Shown here: positions 52,484 through 61,909 of the stretch, piece after piece
Layout: every line of letters begins with the position of its first letter
How positions within the stretch are numbered: the stretch's first letter is position 1
NCBI RefSeq assembly: GCF_016466415.2
Contig: NZ_CP066771.1
Location: 1,240,001-1,304,000, forward strand
From: Ralstonia pickettii
Lineage (GTDB): Bacteria > Pseudomonadota > Gammaproteobacteria > Burkholderiales > Burkholderiaceae
DNA length: 64,000 nt
Direction of reading: 5' to 3'
Translations under genes and position numbers: made by a program
The notes under the pieces: model-generated
Databases searched by the model: none
What the model saw: the letters and a program-made list of their open reading frames with translations, nothing else
What the model was told of the DNA's origin: nothing

Positions 52484-53383
52484 ATGACGCAGGCATCCAA
52501 TCCGGCCATCGCCGCACAAGCTTCGACCGAGCCCGTCCGCACCCCGTGGACGGAGTTCTGGCGCAAGTTCCGCAAGCAGCATCTGGCGATGGGCGCCGGT
52601 GTGTTCGTGATCGCGCTGGCGGTGATCGCCATCCTCGCGCCGCACATTGTGCCGTTCGACCCGGAAAACTATTTCGACTACGACGCGCTCAACGCGGGCC
52701 CGTCGGCGCAGCATTGGTTTGGCGTCGATTCGCTGGGCCGCGACATCTTCAGCCGCATCCTGATGGGCACACGCATCTCGCTGGAAGCGGGCTTCGTGTC
52801 GGTCATCATCGGCGCCATCATAGGCACTATGCTCGGCCTGCTGGCCGGCTACTACGAAGGCTGGTGGGACCGCATCGTCATGCGCATCTCCGACGTACTG
52901 TTCGCCTTTCCCGGCATCCTGCTGGCCATCGGCATTGTGGCCATCCTGGGCAACGGCATGATCAACGTGATCTTTGCCGTGGCGGTGTTCAGCATTCCGG
53001 CGTTTGCGCGGCTCGTGCGCGGCAACACGCTCATGCTCAAGCACCTGACGTATGTGGAAGCCGCGCGCAGCATTGGCGCGTCCGACTGGACGATCATCAT
53101 GCGGCACATCCTGCCGGGCACGATTTCGTCCATCGTCGTGTACTTCTCGATGCGGATCGGCACCTCGATCATCACCGCAGCCAGCCTTTCGTTCCTCGGC
53201 CTGGGCGCCCAGCCGCCCACCCCTGAGTGGGGCGCGATGCTCAACGAGGCGCGCGCCGACATGGTGACGGCGCCGCACGTGGCGATTTTCCCAAGCCTGG
53301 CCATCTTTCTGACCGTGCTGGCGTTCAATCTGCTGGGCGATGGCCTGCGCGACGCGCTGGATCCGAAGATCGACCGCCGCTGA
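52484..53383 (+). CDS. gsiD: Peptide ABC importer permease GsiD-like
   Basis: A 299-residue DppC/GsiD-type permease with a long cytoplasmic N-terminus (about 30 residues), spans such as [20 protein letters not shown], the [21 protein letters not shown] block and EAA-loop [23 protein letters not shown]. It forms the transmembrane channel with GsiC. The next gene, a P1 peptidase, starts 9 bp later, making it likely that uptake and hydrolysis are cotranscribed. Confidence 0.9.
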   Translation: MTQASNPAIAAQASTEPVRTPWTEFWRKFRKQHLAMGAGVFVIALAVIAILAPHIVPFDPENYFDYDALNAGPSAQHWFGVDSLGRDIFSRILMGTRISLEAGFVSVIIGAIIGTMLGLLAGYYEGWWDRIVMRISDVLFAFPGILLAIGIVAILGNGMINVIFAVAVFSIPAFARLVRGNTLMLKHLTYVEAARSIGASDWTIIMRHILPGTISSIVVYFSMRIGTSIITAASLSFLGLGAQPPTPEWGAMLNEARADMVTAPHVAIFPSLAIFLTVLAFNLLGDGLRDALDPKIDRR

Positions 53384-53392
53384 GTTCTTCGC

Positions 53393-54418
53393 ATGCCTCT
53401 GAGCCTTCCGCACATCGGCGCACTGCCGGCCGGCGCACGCAACAGCATCTCCGACGTGGCAGGCGTGACCGTCGGCCACGCAACGATTGCCGGCGGCGAC
53501 ATCCAGACCGGCGTGACGGTAGTACGCCCGCATGCGGGCGACCCGTTCGTCGACAAGGTGCCGGCCGCCAGCGTGGTGCTCAACGGTTTCGGCAAGAGCA
53601 TCGGCCTGGTGCAGGTGGACGAGCTGGGTGTGCTCGAAACGCCGATTGCGCTGACCAACACGTTCGCTGTGGGTGCGGTGGCGCAGGCGCAGATCCGCCA
53701 GGCGGTGGCGGCTAACCCGCAGATCGGCCGCGCGTGGTCGACCGTCAATCCGCTCGTCTTCGAATGCAATGACGGCTACCTGAACGACCTGCAGGCGTTT
53801 GCCGTGCAGGAAGTGCACTACGACGCGGCCTACGCTGCGGCAGCCCAAGCGTTCGAGCAAGGCGCGGTGGGGGCAGGGCGCGGGATGTCGTCGTTTGGCG
53901 TGAAGGGCGGCATCGGTTCTGCATCGCGCGTGGTGACACTCGCCGACGGCGCACAACGTACGGTCGGCGCGCTCGTGCTGTCCAACTTTGGCGTGACCAA
54001 AAACCTGACACTTGGCGGGCGCAACGTCGGTGCGGAATTGGTGAGCGCGCTCGCCGCGGCCACACCGGAGCCCGAGAAGGGCTCAATCATCATGCTGGTC
54101 GCCACCGACGCGCCGCTGGACGCGCGTCAGTTGCGCCGCCTCGCCTTGCGCGCGGGCGCCGGCCTGGCACGCACCGGCTCCGTCTTCGGCCATGGCAGCG
54201 GCGATATCGCACTGGCGTTCTCCACTGCCTACACCGTGCCGCACGAGGGCGCGCGCGCCATGCCAGCCGTCTCCATGACACACGAATCGCATCTCGACCC
54301 GTTGTTCCAGGCGGCCGCCGACAGCGTCGAACAAGCCATCGTGCACGCGCTGTTCCACGCAACCGCCGTCACCGGCCGCGACGGCAACACGCGCCGCGCA
54401 CTGACCGAATTGCTCTGA
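53393..54418 (+). CDS. P1-family (DmpA-like) aminopeptidase
   Basis: A 341-residue Ntn-type peptidase of the DmpA/P1 family. The self-cleavage site is Gly230-Ser231 in PEKGSIIMLVATDAPLD, giving a beta-subunit with N-terminal Ser231 as nucleophile. The block GAVGAGRGMSSFGVKGGIGSASR and VLSNFG are characteristic. The family cleaves L-aminopeptides, D-amino-acid amides or esters and beta-peptides. Following the importer genes by 9 bp, it likely processes imported peptides inside the cell, as no signal peptide is seen. Confidence 0.88.
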   Translation: MPLSLPHIGALPAGARNSISDVAGVTVGHATIAGGDIQTGVTVVRPHAGDPFVDKVPAASVVLNGFGKSIGLVQVDELGVLETPIALTNTFAVGAVAQAQIRQAVAANPQIGRAWSTVNPLVFECNDGYLNDLQAFAVQEVHYDAAYAAAAQAFEQGAVGAGRGMSSFGVKGGIGSASRVVTLADGAQRTVGALVLSNFGVTKNLTLGGRNVGAELVSALAAATPEPEKGSIIMLVATDAPLDARQLRRLALRAGAGLARTGSVFGHGSGDIALAFSTAYTVPHEGARAMPAVSMTHESHLDPLFQAAADSVEQAIVHALFHATAVTGRDGNTRRALTELL

Positions 54419-54427
54419 CCTGACGCC

Positions 54428-55243
54428 ATGCGAATCCTGATCTCCGCCGACATCGAAGGCGTGGCCAACGTGTTCCACCCCGAGCAGACGCGCGCCGGCA
54501 ACGGCGAATACGAACGTGCCCGCCGCTGGATGACCGCCGAAGCCGACGCCGCCGTGCGCGGTGCCTTCGACGGTGGTGCCACCGACGTGCTCGTCAATGA
54601 TTCGCACGGAGGTTTTCGCAACCTCATCCCCGATTCCATCGACCGCCGCGCACGCTTCGTCCTCGGCAAGCCGCGCTACCTCAGCATGATGGCCGGTGTG
54701 GACGGCTGCGATGCCGTCTGCATGATCGGCTATCACGCCCGCGCCGGCAGCCGCGGCGTGCTGGCGCACACCATCAACAGCTTTGCCTTCGCGCGCGTCT
54801 GGTTCAACGAGCAGGAACTGGGCGAGGCCGGTCTCTACGGCGCCCTGGCCGGGGAGCGCGGCGTGCCGGTGGCCGTTGCCAGCGGCGACGATGTATTCAT
54901 CAAGGAGACCAAACCGCTGCTGCCGCACACCACGTTCGTCGAGACCAAACAGGCCGAAGGACAGAACGCCGGCACATCGCTCTCGCCCGAGCAGTCGTGC
55001 GAGGCGATCTATGCGGCGGTAAAGGCCACGGTGCGGCGCGGCCATTTCAGCATGCCGCTGCGCCTCCAGGCACCGATCGTCTGCCGCCTGCAGACGCAAA
55101 CGCCCGCATTGGCCGACCTCTTCTGCCAATGGCCCGCCCTGGAGCGCGTCGACGGCACGATGCTGCGCTTCGCCGCCGACTCCGTGGAACATGCCGTGCG
55201 CATGCTCAACAGCCTCTCCGCCATGTCCGCGATGCTGCGCTGA
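54428..55243 (+). CDS. M55-family D-aminopeptidase (DppA-like)
   Basis: A 271-residue zinc D-aminopeptidase of the DppA family. Putative metal ligands are Asp8 and Glu10 (RILISADIEGV), His60 (NDSHGGFRN), His103 (IGYHARAG) and a later Glu; the numbering matches Bacillus DppA closely. DppA removes N-terminal D-Ala and D-Ala-D-Ala from peptides and is found in dipeptide operons. It is the last gene of this cluster. Together with the P1 peptidase it points to peptides containing D-amino acids, such as peptidoglycan fragments. Confidence 0.9.
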   Translation: MRILISADIEGVANVFHPEQTRAGNGEYERARRWMTAEADAAVRGAFDGGATDVLVNDSHGGFRNLIPDSIDRRARFVLGKPRYLSMMAGVDGCDAVCMIGYHARAGSRGVLAHTINSFAFARVWFNEQELGEAGLYGALAGERGVPVAVASGDDVFIKETKPLLPHTTFVETKQAEGQNAGTSLSPEQSCEAIYAAVKATVRRGHFSMPLRLQAPIVCRLQTQTPALADLFCQWPALERVDGTMLRFAADSVEHAVRMLNSLSAMSAMLR

Positions 55244-55283
55244 GAAAGGTGTGGCGCAAGTCATGGCGCCATCCCACGCACTC

Positions 55284-55522
55284 AGACGGTGTGGCCGTTG
55301 ACGTTCCTGCCCTAGATGGCGCCTTGAATTTCTGTAAGCGGGCGGAAGAAAGACGGGGAACTGTCTGAGCGCAGCGAGTTTTCCCCGTCTCCGCCCGGTT
55401 ACAGAAATTCAAGGGGAAGTCGCCATCTCGGGCGCGCCTTTCTTTGCCTACCTTTCTTTGGCAAGACAAAGAAAGTAGGTCGGCCCCGGCAGGGGACGAA
55501 ACAGGGATGGACCAAAAACGCC
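55284..55522 (+). repeat. Structured repeat element, copy 3
   Basis: This copy has the same orientation as copy 2 and lies 48 kb away. It reads GGTGTGGCCGTTGACGTTCC, TGCCCTAGATGGCGCC, TTGAATTTCTGTAAGCGGGC and continues to TTTCTTTGGCAAGACAAAG and CCCCGGCAGGGGACGAAAC, then GATGGACCAAAAACGCC. Internal arms TTGAATTTCTGTAA-CGGGCGGA and TCCGCCCG-TTACAGAAATTCAA pair around the conserved AACTGTCTGAGCGCAGCGAG. It follows the peptide cluster and precedes the lipoprotein gene. The gap 55244-55569 contains only this repeat. Confidence 0.85.
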
Positions 55523-55569
55523 AACCCCAGCGTAAACTTCAGGACATCCAACCCCGAAGGAGCCCCCCC

Positions 55570-55926
55570 ATGACCCGCGCACTCACACTCGGCATGCTGC
55601 TGTGTGCGCTAGCACTAACGGCTTGCGACCGTCGCCCATCCCCGAACCCGCCCACGCCGCAGACGTCGAAAGCCGAAAAGGCGGCCGCCGCGCTCGCCAA
55701 GGCCGCCGCAGAATTCAAATGCCCCGCGCCATCGGGCCGCTTCATGATCGACGACGGCACCAACCGCGGTCCCAAGCAACCCGTGCGCACCAACTGCACC
55801 ACCGCCTACGCCACCTGCGACGCACAGTCGCACGCCGTCTTCGACCACTGCCCAAGCGGCCAGGTGTTTGATCAGCGCTTTTCCATTTGCGTTGTGAAAG
55901 ACGCCTGTGACGAGATCAAGTCCTGA
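55570..55926 (+). CDS. Lipoprotein with chitin-binding type-2 (CBM14) cysteine pattern
   Basis: A 118-residue predicted lipoprotein. The signal is MTRALTLGMLLCALALTAC with lipobox LTAC (Cys19). After a Pro/Ala/Lys linker comes a six-cysteine domain with spacing C-x24-C-x6-C-x10-C-x12-C-x5-C. It includes FKCPAPSGRFMIDDGTN, TNCTTAYATC, HCPSGQVFDQRFSIC and KDAC. This matches the peritrophin-A/CBM14 pattern, best known in animal chitin-binding proteins. Binding to chitin or another polysaccharide is inferred. There is no strong ribosome site (CCCCCC upstream), and the gene is flanked by repeats. Confidence 0.75.
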   Translation: MTRALTLGMLLCALALTACDRRPSPNPPTPQTSKAEKAAAALAKAAAEFKCPAPSGRFMIDDGTNRGPKQPVRTNCTTAYATCDAQSHAVFDHCPSGQVFDQRFSICVVKDACDEIKS

Positions 55927-56246
55927 CGCTGTTTCGGTTGTTTCCGCTGTGACGGCCGTTGCAGCCTCGCCGGAGTGTTGCACTCGGCGCGTCGGGTGCC
56001 GAACGTCAAATGCGCGGTTCAAAGCCCGGCGCATGGGGTTCTGAACGGCAATCTTCGAGTCCAGAACCAGAGATGTGGGGTTCGGAACCCGGAGACCAGG
56101 CGTTCCGAACCCCACACATGGCGTTCTGAACGTCAATCGCGGCGTTTGGAACTGCAAACGCGGCGTTCGCAACCCGGACCACGGCGTTCCGAACGCCAAC
56201 CTGCCGAGTTCCGAACCCCACGCGTGCGGTTCGGAGCCCCCTTCGC
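55927..56246. repeat. Degenerate 21-bp-period repeat tract
   Basis: From about 55990 to 56240 the sequence follows a 21-bp period with a core like GGCGTTCCGAACGCCAACCTG or its variants (for example GGCGTTCTGAACGTCAATCGC, then GGCGTTTGGAACTGCAAACGC, then GGCGTTCGCAACCCGGACCAC). Units are about 50-70% alike by eye. The period is a multiple of three and yields artificial heptad-like frames. No gene is supported. It lies between the lipoprotein gene and the convergent end of prmB. Confidence 0.75.
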
Positions 56247-57149
56247 TTAAAGCGCCTCGCGCGTAACCAGGAACACCTGGTCTTCACCTGCGCTGGTCGG
56301 CAGCCAGACCAAGTCGAGATCCGGGAACGCCGCCTCAACGTTTTCACGCTCGTTACCGATTTCCACCACCAACACGCCATGCGGCTTCAGGTGACGCGGT
56401 GCATCGGCCAGGATGCGGCGGACGATGTCCATGCCGTCGTTGCCTCCTGCCAGCGCCATGTGCGGCTCGGCACGGTACTCAGGCGGCAATGCCTGCATCG
56501 ATGCCTCGTTCACGTACGGCGGGTTCGTCAGGATCACGTCGTAATGCACGCCCGGCGGCAGCGGCGCATACAGGTCGCCTTCGTGCAGGCGGATGCGGTC
56601 TTGCAGGTGGTATTCGTCGACATTGCGATTGGCCACCACCAGTGCATCCGGCGACAGGTCCACTGCGTCGATGGTCGAGTTGGGCCATTGCAGCGCCGCC
56701 AGGATCGACAGGCAGCCCGAGCCGGTACACAGCTCCAGCACATCGGTCGGACCGTCTTCCTGGTCGATCCACGGTTCCAGCCCGTCTTCCAGCAATTCGC
56801 CGATGAAGCTGCGCGGCACGATCACGCGTTCGTCCACGTAGAAGCGCATGCCGTGCATGAATGCCTCGTGCGTGATGTACGCGGCGGGCACGCGGTCGAC
56901 AGCACGGCGCTCGATCACCTTCAGCACGGCAGCCACTTCTTCGGGCAGCAGGCGTGCGTCCAGGAACGGCCCCAGCGTATCGATCGGCAGATGCAGCGTG
57001 TGCAGGATCAGGTAAGCGGCTTCATCGTAGGCGTTCTCGCTGCCGTGGCCGAAGACAAGCCCGGCGGCGGTGAAGCGCGACACGGCGTAGCGCAGCAGGT
57101 CGCGAACGGTCGTGAACGGGTGGGAGGTGGGCAGGGTGGGCGTGGTCAT
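56247..57149 (-). CDS. prmB: Ribosomal protein L3 glutamine methyltransferase PrmB
   Basis: A 300-residue SAM-dependent methyltransferase that modifies L3 on a glutamine. The catalytic NPPY motif sits in VILTNPPYVNEASM, SAM motif I in VLELCTGSGCLSILAA, and VIVPRSFIGELLEDGLEPW separates it from PrmC. The N-terminal helical domain precedes. ATG 57149 is chosen; the frame opens upstream into the CYTH gene. It ends the minus-strand dap cluster with a 7-bp gap from the upstream CYTH gene. Confidence 0.92.
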   Translation of the reverse strand: MTTPTLPTSHPFTTVRDLLRYAVSRFTAAGLVFGHGSENAYDEAAYLILHTLHLPIDTLGPFLDARLLPEEVAAVLKVIERRAVDRVPAAYITHEAFMHGMRFYVDERVIVPRSFIGELLEDGLEPWIDQEDGPTDVLELCTGSGCLSILAALQWPNSTIDAVDLSPDALVVANRNVDEYHLQDRIRLHEGDLYAPLPPGVHYDVILTNPPYVNEASMQALPPEYRAEPHMALAGGNDGMDIVRRILADAPRHLKPHGVLVVEIGNERENVEAAFPDLDLVWLPTSAGEDQVFLVTREAL

Positions 57150-57156
57150 CTTCGGC

Positions 57157-57675
57157 TCAATGTTGTTGTGCGGCCAGCAAATCGACGTAAGCGACGTCAA
57201 GCAGGTCGGATTCGGCAATGCCGAGGGATTGCATCAGGGCGTGCGCGATGGCCACGCCATCGTCTTCGGATTGGTCTTCGCGCAGCACGACTTCAAGTTC
57301 AACGAAATCGCCGAGGTCTTTCACCGCATCGACATGAATGCGCGTCTGACCGGCGAGATACAGCTGGCGCACCTTCATGACCCGGCCGGCGGCGCCGATG
57401 GCGGCGGCCAGCGTGTCGCGCAGGGCATCGGGCGCGTTGGTCGGAACGATGTGGTAGCTGGACACCCGCGGGCCGGCGCTGTTGGCACGGAAGTAGTGGA
57501 TCAGCTCCCCGCGCTCGGGCGAGAACTGCCGCAGCTTCAGGCGCCCATTCGCACAGGCAAAGAACGTGTCGTCCTGCTCGATGCGCTCGGGGCCGGAATC
57601 CGCGATGGCGGCCGCGCGTTCAATCAGCGCAGCCACATCGCGCACACGCGCCTTGATCTCGACGTTGCGCGCCAT
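57157..57675 (-). CDS. CYTH-domain protein (class IV adenylate cyclase-like)
   Basis: A 172-residue CYTH-fold protein: MARNVEIKARVRD at the N-terminus, ERIEQDDTFFACANGRLKLRQF, RVSSYHIVP, and TRIHVDAVKDLGDFVELEVVL with the acidic E.E pair. CYTH enzymes act on nucleoside triphosphates or triphosphorylated compounds. The N-terminal signature ExExK reads NVEIK here, so one of the metal-binding acids is Asn; activity as a cyclase or triphosphatase is uncertain. It lies 10 bp after dapE and 7 bp before prmB. Confidence 0.82.
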   Translation of the reverse strand: MARNVEIKARVRDVAALIERAAAIADSGPERIEQDDTFFACANGRLKLRQFSPERGELIHYFRANSAGPRVSSYHIVPTNAPDALRDTLAAAIGAAGRVMKVRQLYLAGQTRIHVDAVKDLGDFVELEVVLREDQSEDDGVAIAHALMQSLGIAESDLLDVAYVDLLAAQQH

Positions 57676-57685
57676 CGGGGTAACC

Positions 57686-59207
<1,522 letters not shown>

Positions 59208-59221
59208 GGTGGGATTCGCAA

Positions 59222-59635
59222 TCAATGTCGAAAGGCTTGCAGGGCGAAGGAGAGGGCGGCAACAGCCACTGCAAAACCAATGGACGCCAGCCAAGTCATG
59301 CGCCTGAGGCGGCGCTCCAGCCGCGCGGCTTCATCGCGCAACGCGTCGATGGTGATGGCGTGCTGTTCGGCCAGCAGCTTGACCGATTCAGCCTGCTGCA
59401 GGATCGCCGCTTCCAGCTCGGCAATCCGTGTATTCGGGTCGGGCGCGGCGCCTTCTGCGCGGGACGGTTCGGTGCCGGTTTTCTTGCGGTTCTTGAACTT
59501 GTCGATGGTCTTGTTCGCCTGCTCCAGGATGGTGGGCAGCAACGACAAGACGGTACCGATGGTGTTTGGATCAAGACCCATGATGCGTTGGCGCAGCTTG
59601 CCGAAGCGGGTGCCGGCGGCATTGCGTTCGGACAT
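59222..59635 (-). CDS. Small coiled-coil protein with C-terminal membrane anchor
   Basis: I do not recognise this protein. It has about 137 residues from ATG 59635 (MSERNAAGTRFGKLRQR). It has an early segment TIGTVLSLLPTILEQANK, a charged linker, a helical stretch with coiled-coil-like spacing (ELEAAILQQAESVKLLAEQ then RDEAARLERRLRR) and a C-terminal hydrophobic span WLASIGFAVAVAALSFALQ. That is a tail-anchored layout. ATGs at 59659 and 59680 are alternatives, none with a good ribosome site. It lies between dapD and the arsC-like gene, on the same strand. Confidence 0.6.
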   Translation of the reverse strand: MSERNAAGTRFGKLRQRIMGLDPNTIGTVLSLLPTILEQANKTIDKFKNRKKTGTEPSRAEGAAPDPNTRIAELEAAILQQAESVKLLAEQHAITIDALRDEAARLERRLRRMTWLASIGFAVAVAALSFALQAFRH

Positions 59636-59695
59636 GGCTGCGTTTGAGGTGGTTGGCATGCCCGCAAGACTAGCAGGCATGCCTTGCGCCGGTGC

Positions 59696-60523
59696 TTAAT
59701 CGCCGCGCAGCAGCTCGTTCAGGCCAACCTTGGCGCGCGTCTTCGCGTCGACCTTCTTGACGATCACGGCGCAGTACAGGCTGTGCGAGCCGTCCTTCGA
59801 CGGCAGGTTGCCCGCCACCACCACCGAGCCCGCCGGGATGCGGCCGTAGCTGACTTCACCGGTTTCGCGGTCGTAGATCTTGGTCGACTGGCCCAGGTAC
59901 ACGCCCATCGAGATCACCGAGTTTTCTTCAACGATCACGCCTTCCACCACTTCGGAGCGGGCACCGATGAAGCAGTTGTCTTCGATGATGACCGGGTTGG
60001 CCTGCAGCGGCTCCAGCACGCCGCCGATGCCCACGCCGCCCGACAGGTGGACGTTCTTGCCGATCTGTGCGCACGAACCGACGGTGGCCCACGTGTCGAC
60101 CATCGTGCCTTCATCCACATAGGCGCCGATGTTCACGTACGACGGCATCAGCACGGCGTTCTTGGCGATGAACGAGCCACGGCGCGCCACGGCCGGCGGC
60201 ACCACGCGGAAGCCGCCCGCTGCGAAGTCTTCGGCTGTGTAGTTGGCGAACTTGCTCGGCACCTTATCGTAGAACTGCGTGAAGCCGCCGGCAGCCATCG
60301 GCGCGTTGTCTTCCAGGCGGAACGACAGCAGCACGGCTTTCTTGATCCACTGATTGACGATCCACTCGCCGTCCTGCTTCTCGGCCACGCGCAGCGCGCC
60401 ACGATCGAGCTGGCCGATCACGTTGGCGACGGCTTCACGGACATCGGCCGGAGCGGACTTGGGCGACAGGTTGGCGCGGTCTTCCCACGCTTGGTCGATC
60501 AGGGATTGCAGTTGTTGCGTCAT
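59696..60523 (-). CDS. dapD: Tetrahydrodipicolinate N-succinyltransferase DapD
   Basis: DapD succinylates tetrahydrodipicolinate in lysine/mDAP synthesis. The 275-residue protein has the left-handed beta-helix with hexapeptide repeats ([36 protein letters not shown] region) and [22 protein letters not shown]. The [15 protein letters not shown] stretch is also typical. It is one gene from dapC, 45 bp after it. Confidence 0.97.
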   Translation of the reverse strand: MTQQLQSLIDQAWEDRANLSPKSAPADVREAVANVIGQLDRGALRVAEKQDGEWIVNQWIKKAVLLSFRLEDNAPMAAGGFTQFYDKVPSKFANYTAEDFAAGGFRVVPPAVARRGSFIAKNAVLMPSYVNIGAYVDEGTMVDTWATVGSCAQIGKNVHLSGGVGIGGVLEPLQANPVIIEDNCFIGARSEVVEGVIVEENSVISMGVYLGQSTKIYDRETGEVSYGRIPAGSVVVAGNLPSKDGSHSLYCAVIVKKVDAKTRAKVGLNELLRGD

Positions 60524-60568
60524 GGTCTTGTTGGCTCTCGGAGAGGAAACAGAAGAGAAAATTACGGA

Positions 60569-61768
60569 TCAGCGTTGCTGGCAGAACTCGACGATGCGGC
60601 GCGCACCTTCCAGGCATTCGTCCACGCTGGCCACCAGCGCGATGCGCACGTAGTCCTGGCCCGGATTCGTGCCGTGCGCCTCGCGGGCGAGGTAGCTGCC
60701 CGGCAGGACGGCGACGTTCTTGGCGGCCAGCAGCTGGCATGCGAATTCAGTGTCCGACATGCCTGTGCGCTTGACGTTGGCCCACAGGTAGAAGGCTGCG
60801 TCGGGCAGGGCCACGTCCAGCACCTCGGCCAGCATCGGCGTGACCTGCTGGAACTTCTTGACGTACTGCGCGCGGTTGTCGCGCACGTGGGTCTCGTCGT
60901 TCCACGCAGCGATGCTAGCGGATTGCACCGACGGGCTCATCGCGCTGCCGTGATACGTGCGATACAGCAGGTACGCCTTGAGCAGCTTGGCGTCGCCGGC
61001 CACGAAACCGGAGCGCATGCCCGGCACGTTGGAGCGTTTGGACAGGCTCGAGAACATCACCAAGCGGTCAAAGCCGCGGCCTAGCTGGTGCGCGGCCTGC
61101 AGTGCGCCCAGCGGCGGGTTGGCCTCGTCGAAATAGATTTCGGAGTAGCACTCGTCCGACGCAATGATGAAGCCGTATTCGTCCGACAGCGCGAACAGCT
61201 GCTTCCAGTCTTCGAGCGTGAGCACGGCGCCGGTCGGGTTGCCGGGGCTGCATACGAAGACGAGCTGGACGTTGCGCCATTCTTCGGGCGTGATCGCAGC
61301 GAAATCGGGTGCGTAGTTGCGCGCCGGGTCGCTGTTGGCGAACAGGGGCGTGGCACCGGCCAGCAGCGCCGAGCCTTCGTAGATCTGGTAGAACGGGTTC
61401 GGGCACAGCACGCGGGCGCCGGGCTTGCTGCCGTCGATCACGGTCTGGGCGAACGAGAACAGCGCCTCGCGCGAGCCGTTGACGGGGATGACTTCAGTGG
61501 CCGGGTCGACCTTCGGCAAGCCGTAGCGGCGCTCCAGCCATGCGGCGATGCACTGCCGCAGTGCATCGGAGCCAAGCGTCGTGGGATAATTCGCCAGCCC
61601 GCCAAGCGCCGCCGCCAGCGCGTCTTTCACCAGGGCCGGCGTCGGGTGCTTGGGCTCGCCGATGCCAAAGCTGATCGGCGTATGGGCGGCGCTGGGCGTG
61701 ACGTCCTTCACAAGCGCTTTCAGTTTCTCGAACGGATACGGCTGGAGGGCGGACAGGCGCGGATTCAC
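60569..61768 (-). CDS. dapC: Succinyldiaminopimelate transaminase DapC
   Basis: A 399-residue PLP-dependent class I/II aminotransferase that makes N-succinyl-LL-DAP. It begins NPRLSALQPYPFEKLKALVK and has ISFGIGEPKHPTP, the PLP-lysine region VMFSSLSKRSNVPGMRSG and YLWANVKRTGMSD. The start is GTG 61768, giving the family length; no AGGAG-like site is visible, and the frame stays open upstream. It heads the dapC-dapD-...-prmB cluster and is divergent from an EamA-family gene. Confidence 0.92.
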   Translation of the reverse strand: MNPRLSALQPYPFEKLKALVKDVTPSAAHTPISFGIGEPKHPTPALVKDALAAALGGLANYPTTLGSDALRQCIAAWLERRYGLPKVDPATEVIPVNGSREALFSFAQTVIDGSKPGARVLCPNPFYQIYEGSALLAGATPLFANSDPARNYAPDFAAITPEEWRNVQLVFVCSPGNPTGAVLTLEDWKQLFALSDEYGFIIASDECYSEIYFDEANPPLGALQAAHQLGRGFDRLVMFSSLSKRSNVPGMRSGFVAGDAKLLKAYLLYRTYHGSAMSPSVQSASIAAWNDETHVRDNRAQYVKKFQQVTPMLAEVLDVALPDAAFYLWANVKRTGMSDTEFACQLLAAKNVAVLPGSYLAREAHGTNPGQDYVRIALVASVDECLEGARRIVEFCQQR

Positions 61769-61909
61769 GGTGTTGGGCGGCGGTGTTGGGCTGGTCAGCG
61801 GGCAAGCTTGGCGCTTGCCGGGAAGCCCGAAATTATACGGCCAACGTGTGCTGGCCGCCCCAAGACAATGCTGCATGCGGCGGATTTCCGCCGTTTTTTT
61901 ATTGCTTAG

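Noticed and set aside
55615-56199. Minus-strand frame of about 190 codons with heptad-like residues over the second 21-bp tract
   Set aside because: It overlaps the CBM14-like lipoprotein gene on the other strand, and its heptads reflect the 21-bp period rather than a protein.
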